Source: VFJZ01 sp046598415 (GTDB lineage Bacteria; Actinomycetota; Thermoleophilia; Gaiellales; F1-60-MAGs149). From it: 64,000 nt of DNA. The stretch lies in contig JBKJIG010000103.1 in NCBI GenBank assembly GCA_046598415.1, forward strand, positions 1 through 64,000, written 5' to 3'. The position numbers and the translations under genes were made by a program. The notes under the pieces are model-generated. The model had not been told where the DNA came from. It saw nothing but the letters and a program-made list of their open reading frames with translations, and searched no databases. Shown one piece after another: positions 8,965 to 17,245 of this stretch. Position 1 is the first letter of the stretch. Each line of letters starts with the position of its first letter.

Positions 8965-10863
8965 CTAGGCCTGGGGCTCGTGGGCCGCAGCGATTGCGAT
9001 GCGATTCTTGCCGGCCCGCTTCGCACGATACAGGGCCTCGTCCGCCGCTGCCACGAGCTCGACCTGGGTCGTGCCGTCGCCGGGCATCGCGGCGATGCCG
9101 AACGAGGCCGTGACGCTCACGCGATGGTCTTCGGGGTTCGTCGCCGGGCGCTCCGCGATCGCGACCCGCAGGCGCTCCGCCAGGCGCGCGGCGCCTTCCG
9201 CGGTCGTGCCCGGCAGGATGATCGCGAACTCCTCGCCGCCATAGCGCGCGGCCGTGTCGATCTCGCGGATCCCCTCCTTCAGGGTCGCCGCGACGTCGCG
9301 CAGCACGGCGTCGCCCGTCAGGTGCCCGAACCGGTCGTTGATCAGCTTGAAGTCGTCCAGATCCATGATGATCAGCGCCAGCGGGAGCGTGAACCGCTCG
9401 GTCCGCTCGATCTCGCGGCGCAGCTGCTCGTGGAAGTCGCGATGGTTGTTGAGCCCCGTCAGGCCGTCGGTCGAGGCCTGCTTCGTGATCAGGCGGTGCA
9501 TGCGCGCGTTCTCGATCGCGATCGCGCCCTGCGACGCGAGCGCCTGGAGGGTGCCGCCGTCCTCCTCGCCGAACGTCCCGCGCGCCGGATCGGTGACCGT
9601 CAGGAGCCCGACCACGGCCTGCGTCGTCTGCAGCGGCACGGCCAGCACCGGCACCGGCTCGTTCTGCAGCGCCGGGTGCCCGGTCTGCGCGGCGAGGCCC
9701 TCGACGCCCTCGCCGATGACGATCTTCGAGGGCAGCACGTCCTCCGACAGGTCGACGGCGGTGCCGAGGCGCCGGTGCTCGACCAGCGTGTTCGACTGCT
9801 CGTCGACGATCACCACCCGGCCGCCGCGGGCGCCGACGGCCTCCATCGCCGACTCGATCACGATGCCGAGGAGCGCGGAAACGTCATGCGTCGACTCGAG
9901 CGCCTGCCCGAACCGCGCGACGGCCTCCTGCACCCGGCGGCGCTCGCCGTCGAGCTCCTCGATCCGCTGTTCGAGCTCGGCCGCCATCGTGTTGAAGCTG
10001 CGCGCGAAGGTGGCGAACTCGTCGTTGCCCTGCACCGCCAGGTCGCCCTTGAAGCGCCCCTCGCCGATCTCGATGGCCCGCCGCGAGAACGTGCCCAGCA
10101 CGCCCGTGATCGATCGCACCAGCAGCTCGGCCAGGACCAGGATCGCAAGCAGCACGAAGCCGATCACGAGCGCGACCTTGGTGCGGACGTCGCTGGTCGC
10201 CTCGTCGATCATCGCCTGCGGGTACAGGGCCGCGACCGCCACCGGGGGCCGGGTGTCGGCCAGGTCGCGCTCGAGCATGCGCACCCTCTCACCGCCCACG
10301 GTCGCCGCGAACGGCTTGATGCCGCGGGTGATCGGCAGCACGACCGGCTTCGACCCGTCCTGCGTGGTCAGCGCCTGCTCGTCGCGGAAGCCGACCGCCA
10401 CGTCGCCGTCGGAGAGGTCGCCCGCCACGTCTGCGCCGAGCGTGAACCCGACCAGGACCGAGCCGAGGGGCTTCCCGTCGGCACCGACCAGCGGTACCCG
10501 GTCGACGAATGCGGGGCTCGGCGGGGCGGCGCCGGCCACGATCGCGCCGGTCGGGGCCTCGAAGGCGGTGGACAGCCACGTGATCGGTCGCTGGGCCAAA
10601 ACTGCACCCACATCGAGGAAGCTCGAATTGGCAGCAGCTTTCTGCAGAGCCTGGTCTTTAGCCAAGGCCTTCGCAACGTCTATGGCAACGTCCCGCCGAT
10701 CCCCGTAGAATGCGACGGAAGCCCCAAGCGCACTGGCAAGGCTCGAGTCCACGCGGCTCGCACGATTTTCCCGGAAGACTTCCTGTACTGCGTAGCCGGC
10801 GGCAAGCAGTGGCAGAACTGTCAGCAGAAAAAAGAAGATTCGGAGTCTATACTTAAGGCTCAA
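8965..10863 (-). CDS. Membrane diguanylate cyclase (sensor-HAMP-GAF-GGDEF)
   Basis: 632 residues. A TM helix (about 9-26), an extracytoplasmic sensor region (about 30-215, dCache-like length) and a second TM (about 225-245) are followed by a HAMP linker (VRSITGVLGTF...), a coiled coil, a GAF domain (about 325-460) and a C-terminal GGDEF domain. The active site reads GGEEF and an RxxD I-site (REID) stands exactly five residues before it, so the enzyme should make c-di-GMP and be product-inhibited. The start is a TTG at 10863 with CAGGAGAG about 11 nt upstream. Divergent from the 10919 gene. A PilZ protein (14652) and an HD-GYP protein (61189) in the window are possible partners. Confidence 0.88.
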   Translation of the reverse strand: MSLKYRLRIFFFLLTVLPLLAAGYAVQEVFRENRASRVDSSLASALGASVAFYGDRRDVAIDVAKALAKDQALQKAAANSSFLDVGAVLAQRPITWLSTAFEAPTGAIVAGAAPPSPAFVDRVPLVGADGKPLGSVLVGFTLGADVAGDLSDGDVAVGFRDEQALTTQDGSKPVVLPITRGIKPFAATVGGERVRMLERDLADTRPPVAVAALYPQAMIDEATSDVRTKVALVIGFVLLAILVLAELLVRSITGVLGTFSRRAIEIGEGRFKGDLAVQGNDEFATFARSFNTMAAELEQRIEELDGERRRVQEAVARFGQALESTHDVSALLGIVIESAMEAVGARGGRVVIVDEQSNTLVEHRRLGTAVDLSEDVLPSKIVIGEGVEGLAAQTGHPALQNEPVPVLAVPLQTTQAVVGLLTVTDPARGTFGEEDGGTLQALASQGAIAIENARMHRLITKQASTDGLTGLNNHRDFHEQLRREIERTERFTLPLALIIMDLDDFKLINDRFGHLTGDAVLRDVAATLKEGIREIDTAARYGGEEFAIILPGTTAEGAARLAERLRVAIAERPATNPEDHRVSVTASFGIAAMPGDGTTQVELVAAADEALYRAKRAGKNRIAIAAAHEPQA

Positions 10864-10918
10864 GGCGGAGTACTCTCCTGCCGATTATGACTCAGGATGC
10901 GTTGAACCTGGTGGTCAC

Positions 10919-11353
10919 GTGAAGACGAAGAGGGGATATCTGGCGTCGGTACTGCTCGCAGGAGTGATGATTGCGGGCTACCTCGGCATGCTGCCACTGC
11001 TGCAATCGCTAGCGGCGGAACCCGCCTGGCCCGATGCACCGGGCGTCTCCGCATCATCGCCGACCGTGATCACGGTACCGGCCGCCGTCGCGCCGAAGCA
11101 GGTCGTGGTCCTCAGCAAGCCCGCTCAGGTCAAGAAGACGACCAAGAAGTCGGCCAGGCCCGCCCATCGCGCCAAGCCGAAGACCGGCACGCCGGCCCGC
11201 ACCTCGGGCTCGTCCAACTCGTCGGGCGGTTCCTCGTCGAACGAGAACACGTCGCCGAGCGGCGGTAGCACCAACCTGGGCGGCAGCGGCAGCGGCAGCG
11301 GCGGCAGCCTCGCCGGTGGCGACGGCATCGGCGGCTCGTGCGCCGGCTGCTAG
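10919..11353 (+). CDS. Secreted low-complexity protein with C-terminal CAGC
   Basis: 144 residues from a GTG start without a strong RBS. An N-terminal signal/TM segment (about 8-32) is followed by a Pro/Val region, a Lys-rich patch (VKKTTKKSARPAHRAKPK) and a Ser/Gly/Asn-rich tail ending GGSCAGC. The Lys patch resembles wall-binding linkers and the two terminal cysteines could form a disulfide or bind metal. No family recognised. Divergent from the GGDEF gene with only 55 bp between, so possibly co-regulated with it. Confidence 0.6.
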   Translation: MKTKRGYLASVLLAGVMIAGYLGMLPLLQSLAAEPAWPDAPGVSASSPTVITVPAAVAPKQVVVLSKPAQVKKTTKKSARPAHRAKPKTGTPARTSGSSNSSGGSSSNENTSPSGGSTNLGGSGSGSGGSLAGGDGIGGSCAGC

Positions 11354-11418
11354 CCGGCTAGCGCGAACCGCCACCGAAACCGGTCAACCCGAGCGACCGA
11401 AGCGCCGATAGGCTCTGC

Positions 11419-12891
11419 GTGGCACGAACGCAGACTCCCGGCGCGAACCTCGAGGCGCCCGCTCCCACCCCCCGCGACTTCGACCTGCTGGTGATCGGTT
11501 CCGGCCCGGCCGGACAGAAAGCCGCGATCCAGGCCGCGAAGCTCGGCAAGCGCGCCGCCGTCGTCGAACGGCGGCACATGGTCGGCGGCGTGTGCACCAA
11601 CACCGGGACGCTGCCGTCCAAGACGCTGCGCGAGGCCGTCGTCTACCTGACCGGCATGTCCCAGAAGCAGCTGTACGGGCAGAGCTACCAGGTCAAGGAA
11701 GAGATCACGATCGAGGATCTCTTCTGGCGCACGCAGGCCGTCATCCAGCGCGAGGTCGACGTGGTGCGCAACCAGCTGGCCCGCAACCACGTGCAGATGC
11801 TGCATGGCGACGCGCGCTTCATCGATCCGCACACGGTGGCCGTCACGGCGGGCAGCGAGGAGCGCCGCATCACGGCGGACAACATCGTGATCGCCGTCGG
11901 CACGCGCCCGAACCGGCCGAAGACGGTCGAGTTCGACGACTCGACGGTGCTCGACTCCGACGGCATTCTCAAGCTGCCGCACCTGCCGCGCGCCCTCGTC
12001 GTCGTCGGCGGCGGCGTGATCGGCATCGAGTACGCATCGATGTTCGCCGCCCTCGGCACCAAGGTGACCGTGATCGAGCAGCGGCACCGCCTGCTCGACT
12101 TCTGCGACGACCAGATCACCGAGGCACTGCAGTACCACCTGCGCGACATCGGCGTCACCTTCCGCTTCGGCGAGGAGGTGGTCGCGGTCGAACGGCACGA
12201 GAACGGCACGATCACGCGCCTGAAGAGCGGCAAGCGGATCGCCGCCGACACCGTCCTCTACTCCGCCGGGCGCATCGGCTCCACCGAGGCGCTGCAGCTG
12301 GAGAAGGCCGGGCTCGCCGCCGACACGCGCGGCCGGATCCCCGTCGACGAGCACTACCGCACCGCCGCGCCGCACATCTACGCGACCGGCGACGTGATCG
12401 GGTTCCCGAGCCTCGCCGCGACGTCGAGCGAGCAGGGCCGCCTGGCGGCCTGCCACGCCTTCGGCCTCGACGCCGGCGCCATCTCCGATGTGCTGCCGAT
12501 CGGCATCTACACGATCCCGGAGATCTCCTTCGTCGGCAAGACCGAGGAGGAGCTGACCGAGGCGTCGATCCCGTACGAGATCGGCATCAGCCGGTACCGG
12601 GAGCTCGCCCGCGGCGCCATCATCGGCGACCACCACGGGATGCTGAAGCTGCTCGTCGGCGCCGAGGACCGCAGGGTGCACGGCGTCCACGTGTTCGGCA
12701 CGAACGCCACCGAGCTGGTGCACATCGGCCAGGCCGTGATGGCGCTCGGCGGGACCGTCGACTTCCTCGTCGAGACGGTCTTCAACTACCCGACGCTGGC
12801 CGAGTCGTACAAGGTCGCCGCGCTCGACGCGACCAACAAGCTCGCTGCGATCAACCGGATGGCCGCACCCCGGCTAGAGTCCGCCGCGTAG
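11419..12891 (+). CDS. sthA: Soluble (Si-specific) NAD(P)+ transhydrogenase
   Basis: 490 residues of the pyridine nucleotide-disulfide oxidoreductase fold. An FAD-binding GSGPAGQKAAIQAAKLG motif lies at about 28-45 and a NAD(P)-binding GGGVIGIEYASMF at about 194. The redox-motif region reads GGVCTNTGTLPSKTLREAV: only one cysteine is present where lipoamide dehydrogenases have two, and this GTxPSKTLREA signature is typical of SthA rather than Lpd. It interconverts NADH and NADPH in the cytoplasm. GTG start. It appears monocistronic; the next gene starts 36 bp later on the same strand. Confidence 0.88.
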   Translation: MARTQTPGANLEAPAPTPRDFDLLVIGSGPAGQKAAIQAAKLGKRAAVVERRHMVGGVCTNTGTLPSKTLREAVVYLTGMSQKQLYGQSYQVKEEITIEDLFWRTQAVIQREVDVVRNQLARNHVQMLHGDARFIDPHTVAVTAGSEERRITADNIVIAVGTRPNRPKTVEFDDSTVLDSDGILKLPHLPRALVVVGGGVIGIEYASMFAALGTKVTVIEQRHRLLDFCDDQITEALQYHLRDIGVTFRFGEEVVAVERHENGTITRLKSGKRIAADTVLYSAGRIGSTEALQLEKAGLAADTRGRIPVDEHYRTAAPHIYATGDVIGFPSLAATSSEQGRLAACHAFGLDAGAISDVLPIGIYTIPEISFVGKTEEELTEASIPYEIGISRYRELARGAIIGDHHGMLKLLVGAEDRRVHGVHVFGTNATELVHIGQAVMALGGTVDFLVETVFNYPTLAESYKVAALDATNKLAAINRMAAPRLESAA

Positions 12892-12927
12892 CGCGACGGA
12901 GCGGCCCCGCTCCCCGCGCCGCCCGCC

Positions 12928-14010
12928 GTGCTCGACGACCTCGTCCGCGACACCCTCGCCCTCTGCGCCATCCCCGCGCCCACGTTCGCGGAATCCGCGC
13001 GTGCGGCGGCGGTTGCCGCGCTGCTGACCGAGGCGGGACTCGAGCCGGTCACGGACACCACCGGCAACGTGCTCGCGCGGGTCGGCCCGGCCGGCCCGGC
13101 GATCGTCGTCGCCGCACACCTGGACACCGTCTTCCCCGCCGACACGCCGCTCGATCCGCGCCGCGACCGCGGCCGGCTGCACGGGCCGGGCATCGGCGAC
13201 AACTGCGTGGCGGTCGCGACGCTGATCGAGCTCGGCCGTCAGCTGGCCCGCGTCCGCCGCGAGCCCCGCGCTGCGGTCCTGCTGGCGGCGACCGTGGGCG
13301 AGGAGGGCCTGGGCGACCTGCGCGGCATCCGCGCCGTGCTCGACGAGCACCCCGCGAGCGCCGTGATCGCGCTTGAGGGGCACGGCATCGACTCGGTCGT
13401 CACGGCGGGCATCGCCTCGGCCCGCTACGTGGTCACGTACCGCGGTCCCGGCGGCCACTCGTGGCGCGACCGCGACCGGCCGTCGGCGCTGCACGTGCTG
13501 TTCGACACCGGGCGGGCGGCGGTGGCGGAAGGAGCGCCGGCACACGTCAACATCGGTGTCGTGTCGGGCGGGCTGTCGGTCAACTCGATCGCCGGCGAGG
13601 CGCGCATGGAGATCGACATCCGGGCCGAGACCGACGACGTCGTCGACCGCGCCTGCGTTCGGATCGAGCAGGTGCTCGCCGCGGTGCCGCGCGGGATCGC
13701 CGCCGAGATCGTCCGCGCCGGCCGGCGGCCAGGCGGCGTCATCCCCGCGAGCCACCCGTTGCTGCGCGAGGTGCGACGCGCCCGGACCCGCGCCGGGCTG
13801 CCGCCGGCGCGCGAGGACTCCGCCTCCACCGACGCCAACGCCGCGCTCGGCCGGGGCATCCCCGCCGTCACGCTCGGGCTCACGCGGGGAGCGGCGATCC
13901 ACCGCGCGGACGAGTGGATCGAGCTGGCACCGCTGGTGGCCGGCGTCGCGACCGTCATCCACCTCGTGCACCACCTCGCCGGCCTCCCGGCTCCGCGTGG
14001 GCTAGTCTAA
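12928..14010 (+). CDS. M20-family metallopeptidase/amidohydrolase
   Basis: 360 residues, GTG start. Metal-site motifs of the M20 family are present: AAHLDTV (His, with the Asp two residues on), GIGDN (bridging Asp), VGEEGLGD (catalytic Glu and ligand Glu) and a C-terminal IHRADEW (His). An inserted dimerisation domain begins near residue 175 (RYVVTYRGPGGHSW). These enzymes hydrolyse amide bonds of dipeptides or N-acyl amino acids; the substrate is not predictable. It follows sthA by 36 bp. Confidence 0.82.
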   Translation: MLDDLVRDTLALCAIPAPTFAESARAAAVAALLTEAGLEPVTDTTGNVLARVGPAGPAIVVAAHLDTVFPADTPLDPRRDRGRLHGPGIGDNCVAVATLIELGRQLARVRREPRAAVLLAATVGEEGLGDLRGIRAVLDEHPASAVIALEGHGIDSVVTAGIASARYVVTYRGPGGHSWRDRDRPSALHVLFDTGRAAVAEGAPAHVNIGVVSGGLSVNSIAGEARMEIDIRAETDDVVDRACVRIEQVLAAVPRGIAAEIVRAGRRPGGVIPASHPLLREVRRARTRAGLPPAREDSASTDANAALGRGIPAVTLGLTRGAAIHRADEWIELAPLVAGVATVIHLVHHLAGLPAPRGLV

Positions 14011-14034
14011 GCGCATGCAACGCACGCGGGAGAC

Positions 14035-14586
14035 ATGATGACCTGGGTCATTCTCGGCATCATCGTCCTGATCGGCCTCTTCCTGGTCCTGATCTACAAC
14101 GGGATGGTCAAGGCCCGCAACAAGGTCGACGAGGCCTGGAGCGGCATCGACGTGCAGCTCAAACGCCGCCACGACCTGATCCCGAACCTGGTCGAGACGG
14201 TCAAGGGCTACGCCACGCACGAGCGGGAGGTATTCGAGAACGTCTCCGCCGCGCGCTCCGCCGCCATCAGCGCCAAGGGCCCGGCCCAGGCCGGGCAGGC
14301 CGAGGGCGCGCTCACCCGCGCGCTGGGCGGCCTGTTCGCGGTCGCCGAGGCCTACCCGCAGCTGCGCGCGGCCGAGAGCTTCACCGAGCTCCAGCGCGAG
14401 CTGGCGAACACCGAGGACCAGATCGCCGGATCGCGCCGCATCTACAACGGCAACGTGCAGTCGTACAACACCAAGATCCAGGTGTTCCCGAACAGCCTGC
14501 TCGCCGGCCCGTTCGGCTTCACCCGTCGCGAGTTCTTCGAGATCGAGGATCCCGCCGACCGCGAGCCGGTCAAGGTCTCCTTCTAG
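14035..14586 (+). CDS. lemA: LemA family membrane protein
   Basis: 183 residues. A single N-terminal TM helix (about 4-24) is followed by the LemA helical core: YNGMVKARNKVDEAWSGIDVQLKRRHDLIPNLV, a long Ala-rich helix and NTEDQIAGSRRIYNGNVQSYN near the C-terminal part. All family hallmarks and the usual length are present. Function of LemA proteins is not settled; they sit in the membrane with the coiled domain outside or inside depending on species. GGGAGA stands 5 nt before the ATG. Confidence 0.92.
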   Translation: MMTWVILGIIVLIGLFLVLIYNGMVKARNKVDEAWSGIDVQLKRRHDLIPNLVETVKGYATHEREVFENVSAARSAAISAKGPAQAGQAEGALTRALGGLFAVAEAYPQLRAAESFTELQRELANTEDQIAGSRRIYNGNVQSYNTKIQVFPNSLLAGPFGFTRREFFEIEDPADREPVKVSF

Positions 14587-14651
14587 CCGGACGTCTCGGC
14601 TCGTTCATTTGGGGGATGTGCGATCCCGGCATCGCGGGCGATGCTCAATGG

Positions 14652-14990
14652 ATGAGCTCCTCTCTCGAGCGGCGCTGCGATCTCCGGACGCAGCGTGAGC
14701 GAACGCTGGTGGCGGTCGCCGTGCGGGCGCGCCACCTGGCGCCCGGCACGCGCGTACCGGGTCGCCTGACCGACCTCTCGGCAGGTGGATTCGCGTTCAT
14801 TCCCGCAGCGCCGTTCGCACCCGGCGACCTGGTGCGGATCACGATGGTGTTCGACGACGGCACCGCCACCATCGGCCAGGAGGCCGTGGTCGTGCGCCAC
14901 GGCGCCCGCGAGGACGGCAGCGCCACGACCGCCTGCCGCTTCGTGACGTCGCAGCAGTGGGTCGACGACGTCGCCCGCAAGACGGCCTGA
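14652..14990 (+). CDS. PilZ-domain c-di-GMP-binding protein
   Basis: 112 residues. An N-terminal LERRCDLRTQRER segment supplies the Arg cluster and LTDLSAGGFAF matches the D/NxSxxG motif of PilZ domains; the rest is a beta-barrel with a final VARK tail. It should bind c-di-GMP and act as a small stand-alone effector. The start is uncertain: ATG at 14652, or ATG at 14616, which would add 12 residues but lies inside a GGGGG run. It follows lemA closely and precedes tRNA-Ala. Confidence 0.75.
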   Translation: MSSSLERRCDLRTQRERTLVAVAVRARHLAPGTRVPGRLTDLSAGGFAFIPAAPFAPGDLVRITMVFDDGTATIGQEAVVVRHGAREDGSATTACRFVTSQQWVDDVARKTA

Positions 14991-15032
14991 CCTGCTCGCA
15001 CCCACCCGCCGCCCGGTATAGTCCGGGTCCTC

Positions 15033-15105
15033 GGGCCTGTGGCGCAGTTGGGAGCGCGCCTGGATCGCACCCAGGAGGTCAGGGGTTCGAATCCCCTCAG
15101 GTCCA
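15033..15105 (+). tRNA. tRNA-Ala (anticodon CGC)
   Basis: 73 nt. Acceptor GGGCCTG pairs with CAGGTCC (one G-U), the D arm is GCGC...GCGC, the anticodon stem CCTGG/CCAGG encloses the loop ATCGCAC with CGC at positions 34-36, and the T arm AGGGG-TTCGAAT-CCCCT is canonical. Discriminator A; no encoded CCA. It reads GCG codons, which are abundant here. Confidence 0.95.
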
Positions 15106-15110
15106 CTCTC

Positions 15111-15136
15111 GAAAGCCCCGCTCCGGCGGGGCTTTC
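15111..15136 (+). terminator. Terminator of tRNA-Ala
   Basis: GAAAGCCCCGC (15111-15121), loop TCCG, then GCGGGGCTTTC (15126-15136): an 11-bp perfect stem beginning 5 nt after the tRNA. No U tract. Confidence 0.85.
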
Positions 15137-15168
15137 GGCGTCCTGGCGCCCGACTCGGACGATGACGG

Positions 15169-15291
15169 TCACCGCGGCGAAGCGCATGTCTTGCGCCCGA
15201 GCGCGCGCCAGACCCGCTCCGGGGTCATCGGCAGCTCGGTGACGGCGCACCCGACGACGCGGGCGATGGCGTTGGCGATCGCCCCGCGGGA
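15169..15291 (-). pseudogene. C-terminal remnant of a xanthine dehydrogenase-type large subunit
   Basis: About 40 codons on the minus strand read GAIANAIARVVGCAVTELPMTPERVWRAL before the stop at 15169. This is the typical C-terminal end of molybdopterin-binding large subunits of the xanthine/CO dehydrogenase family (AIANAIxxxxG...ELPxTPERVxxAL). Upstream in the same frame the sequence turns into Arg/Pro-rich nonsense, and a neighbouring frame is open there, so at least one frameshift or deletion has removed the rest of a protein of about 750 residues. No medium or small subunit is nearby. Family assignment is from memory of the motif. Confidence 0.55.
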
Positions 15292-15412
15292 TGCAGGGCG
15301 CCTGGCGGTACGGTGTGAACGCGCGCAGCAGGTCGGCCACCTTGTCGAGCGTCGCGAGGCGCGGGCGCGCAGCCGCCGCAACGGATGCGCGCCCGGCAGC
15401 GGAAGCCGCCAC

Positions 15413-16210
15413 TCAGCCGGCAATCGCGCCGACCCGCAGCGAGTCATCGTCCAGCGGCAGCAGCGCCGGTAGCTCGGTGTCGTCGTAGACGATGTCGCGC
15501 GAGCGGACGCTCGGGCTCGTCGCCTTGTTCGACATCGCGTTGTAGGTGAGCGTGATCATGCGGCGCGGCCACGGCGAGAGGTTCGCCGTCGAGCCGTGGA
15601 GCGCGTTCGGGTTCATGAAGATCACCGAGCCGGCCGGACCGGTCGGCGCCACGACGCCGCCGCGACGCACCTCGGACTCGATCGCGTCGGGTTCCGCGTA
15701 GCGGAGCGTGTACGAGGTGCCCTGCGTCGACTCCTCGGTCTTGCCGGCCTCGAGGCGATGCGACCCCGGCACCACCATCAGCGGCCCGTTCAGATTCGTC
15801 ACCTCGTCGAGGAAGATCAGCGTGTTCACCATCCGCGGCTCCGCGATGTGGTCGTCGTACCGGTAGGTCGGATAGTCCTGGTGCCAGAACCAGACGTCGC
15901 CGTTGAACGCCGCCTTGCAGTTGATCGCGAGCTGGTAGGCGTAGACCTGCTCGCCGAGCAGCTCCTCCACCGCGTTCAGCAGCCGCGGGTGGCGGATCAC
16001 CCGGCCGTAGACGTCGTTGTACAGGTGCGGGTTGAAGACGCTGCGCGGCGTCCGGCCGTCCTTCTCGAAGATCACGCCCGCCGGGACCGGATCGGTGCGC
16101 AGGATCCGGTCGAGCTCGTCGGTCATCACGCCGACGTCCTCGGGCGTGAGCAGGTTCGGCCGGAAGCTGAATCCCTGTTCGTCGTACTCCGCGGCTGGCG
16201 TCGTCGTCAT
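15413..16210 (-). CDS. Phytanoyl-CoA dioxygenase (PhyH) family oxygenase
   Basis: 265 residues. The ATG at 16210 has GGGAG 6 nt upstream; an in-frame ATG six codons earlier lacks an RBS. The Fe(II) facial triad is visible: FWHQDY (His-x-Asp) at about residues 117-122 and LHGSTANLSPWPRRMI (distal His and the 2-oxoglutarate-binding Arg). The double-stranded beta-helix and NPHLYN/NTLIFLD elements fit the ectoine-hydroxylase-like PhyH branch. It should hydroxylate a small organic acid or amine with 2-oxoglutarate and O2 in the cytoplasm. Divergent from a LysR gene, which probably controls it. Confidence 0.82.
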   Translation of the reverse strand: MTTTPAAEYDEQGFSFRPNLLTPEDVGVMTDELDRILRTDPVPAGVIFEKDGRTPRSVFNPHLYNDVYGRVIRHPRLLNAVEELLGEQVYAYQLAINCKAAFNGDVWFWHQDYPTYRYDDHIAEPRMVNTLIFLDEVTNLNGPLMVVPGSHRLEAGKTEESTQGTSYTLRYAEPDAIESEVRRGGVVAPTGPAGSVIFMNPNALHGSTANLSPWPRRMITLTYNAMSNKATSPSVRSRDIVYDDTELPALLPLDDDSLRVGAIAG

Positions 16211-16288
16211 CACACGCTCCCTGTCCATGTAGCCTGCTTGCTGCTCCATCATGTCCGGCCCGACCGGGACCAGAAACGCCAGAAACGC

Positions 16289-17233
16289 ATGGCTGCGATC
16301 ACGAATCACGATCAGATCCTCGGTGTCGAGATCCGGCATCTGGTCGCGCTCGAGGCGATCGCACGCACGAAGTCGTTCTCGCAGGCGGCTGCGAGCCTCG
16401 GGTACGCACAGAGCGCCATCTCGCAGCAGATCGCGACCCTCGAGAAGGCAGTCGGCCTTCGCCTCATCGAACGGCCCGGCGGGCGACGGCCCGTCTCGCT
16501 GACGCCCGCCGGCGAGATCGTGCTCCGCCACGCCGAGCACATCGCCGCCCGCGTCGCCGCGATGGGCGCCGACCTCCAGGCCTTCGCCGCCGGCGAGGTC
16601 GGCGCCCTGCGGATCGGCGTCTTCCAGTCCGTAAGCGCCAAGCTGCTGCCCGCCACCCTCGCCGCGTTCCGGGCGACGTGGCCGCGGGTCGACATCGAAC
16701 TGCGCAACGCGTACCACACCGCCGAGCTGGCGACCCTCGTGCAGAGCGGCGAGATCGACGTCGCCTTCGCCGACCTGACCACGATCACCGAGCCGCTGAC
16801 GGGCCGCGAGCTCCTGGAGGATCCGTACGTCGTGCTGGCGCCCGTCGGGAGCCCGATCGCGGCGCTGTCCTGCGTCGACTGGACGGCGCTGGATGGCGCC
16901 GACCTGATCGCGCAGTCGGAGACCGACAGCTGCGCGATCCGCGCCGGGCAGGCTCTGGCCGCGGCCGGCGCGCGCACGCGCGTCGTGTTCCGCAGCGACG
17001 AGAACATCGCCGTCCAGCGACTCGTCGCCGCCGGGGTCGGCTACGCGGTCATGCCCCTGCTCGCGGTCGAACGCGACACGCCCGGCGTCGACGCCGTCGT
17101 CGTCCCGCTGTGCGAGTCATCGCGCCTCGCCCGGCACATCGGCGTCGTCTGGCACCGCGACCGCTACCTGAGCCCGGTGACGACGGCGTTCATCCAGGCG
17201 GCCGAGTCAGCCGCAGCGGTCGCCGGCGCGTGA
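16289..17233 (+). CDS. LysR-type transcriptional regulator
   Basis: 314 residues. The N-terminal winged helix is typical: HLVALEAIARTKSFSQAAASLGYAQSAISQQIATLE at about 14-50, then a long linker helix and a periplasmic-binding-protein-like effector domain (about 90-305). ATG at 16289 is the only start that begins just before the HTH; the open frame upstream belongs to antisense sequence of the PhyH gene. It shares a 78-bp divergent region with the PhyH gene, the usual arrangement of a LysR activator with its target. Confidence 0.88.
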   Translation: MAAITNHDQILGVEIRHLVALEAIARTKSFSQAAASLGYAQSAISQQIATLEKAVGLRLIERPGGRRPVSLTPAGEIVLRHAEHIAARVAAMGADLQAFAAGEVGALRIGVFQSVSAKLLPATLAAFRATWPRVDIELRNAYHTAELATLVQSGEIDVAFADLTTITEPLTGRELLEDPYVVLAPVGSPIAALSCVDWTALDGADLIAQSETDSCAIRAGQALAAAGARTRVVFRSDENIAVQRLVAAGVGYAVMPLLAVERDTPGVDAVVVPLCESSRLARHIGVVWHRDRYLSPVTTAFIQAAESAAAVAGA

Positions 17234-17245
17234 GCTGACAGCGAC

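Noticed and set aside
15596..16288. Long N-terminal extension of the LysR regulator
   Set aside because: The extra 230 residues are antisense to the PhyH gene; the HTH begins normally after ATG 16289.
16211..16717. N-terminal extension of the PhyH protein into the LysR gene
   Set aside because: Antisense of the LysR HTH; ATG 16210 has a good RBS and the conserved protein starts there.
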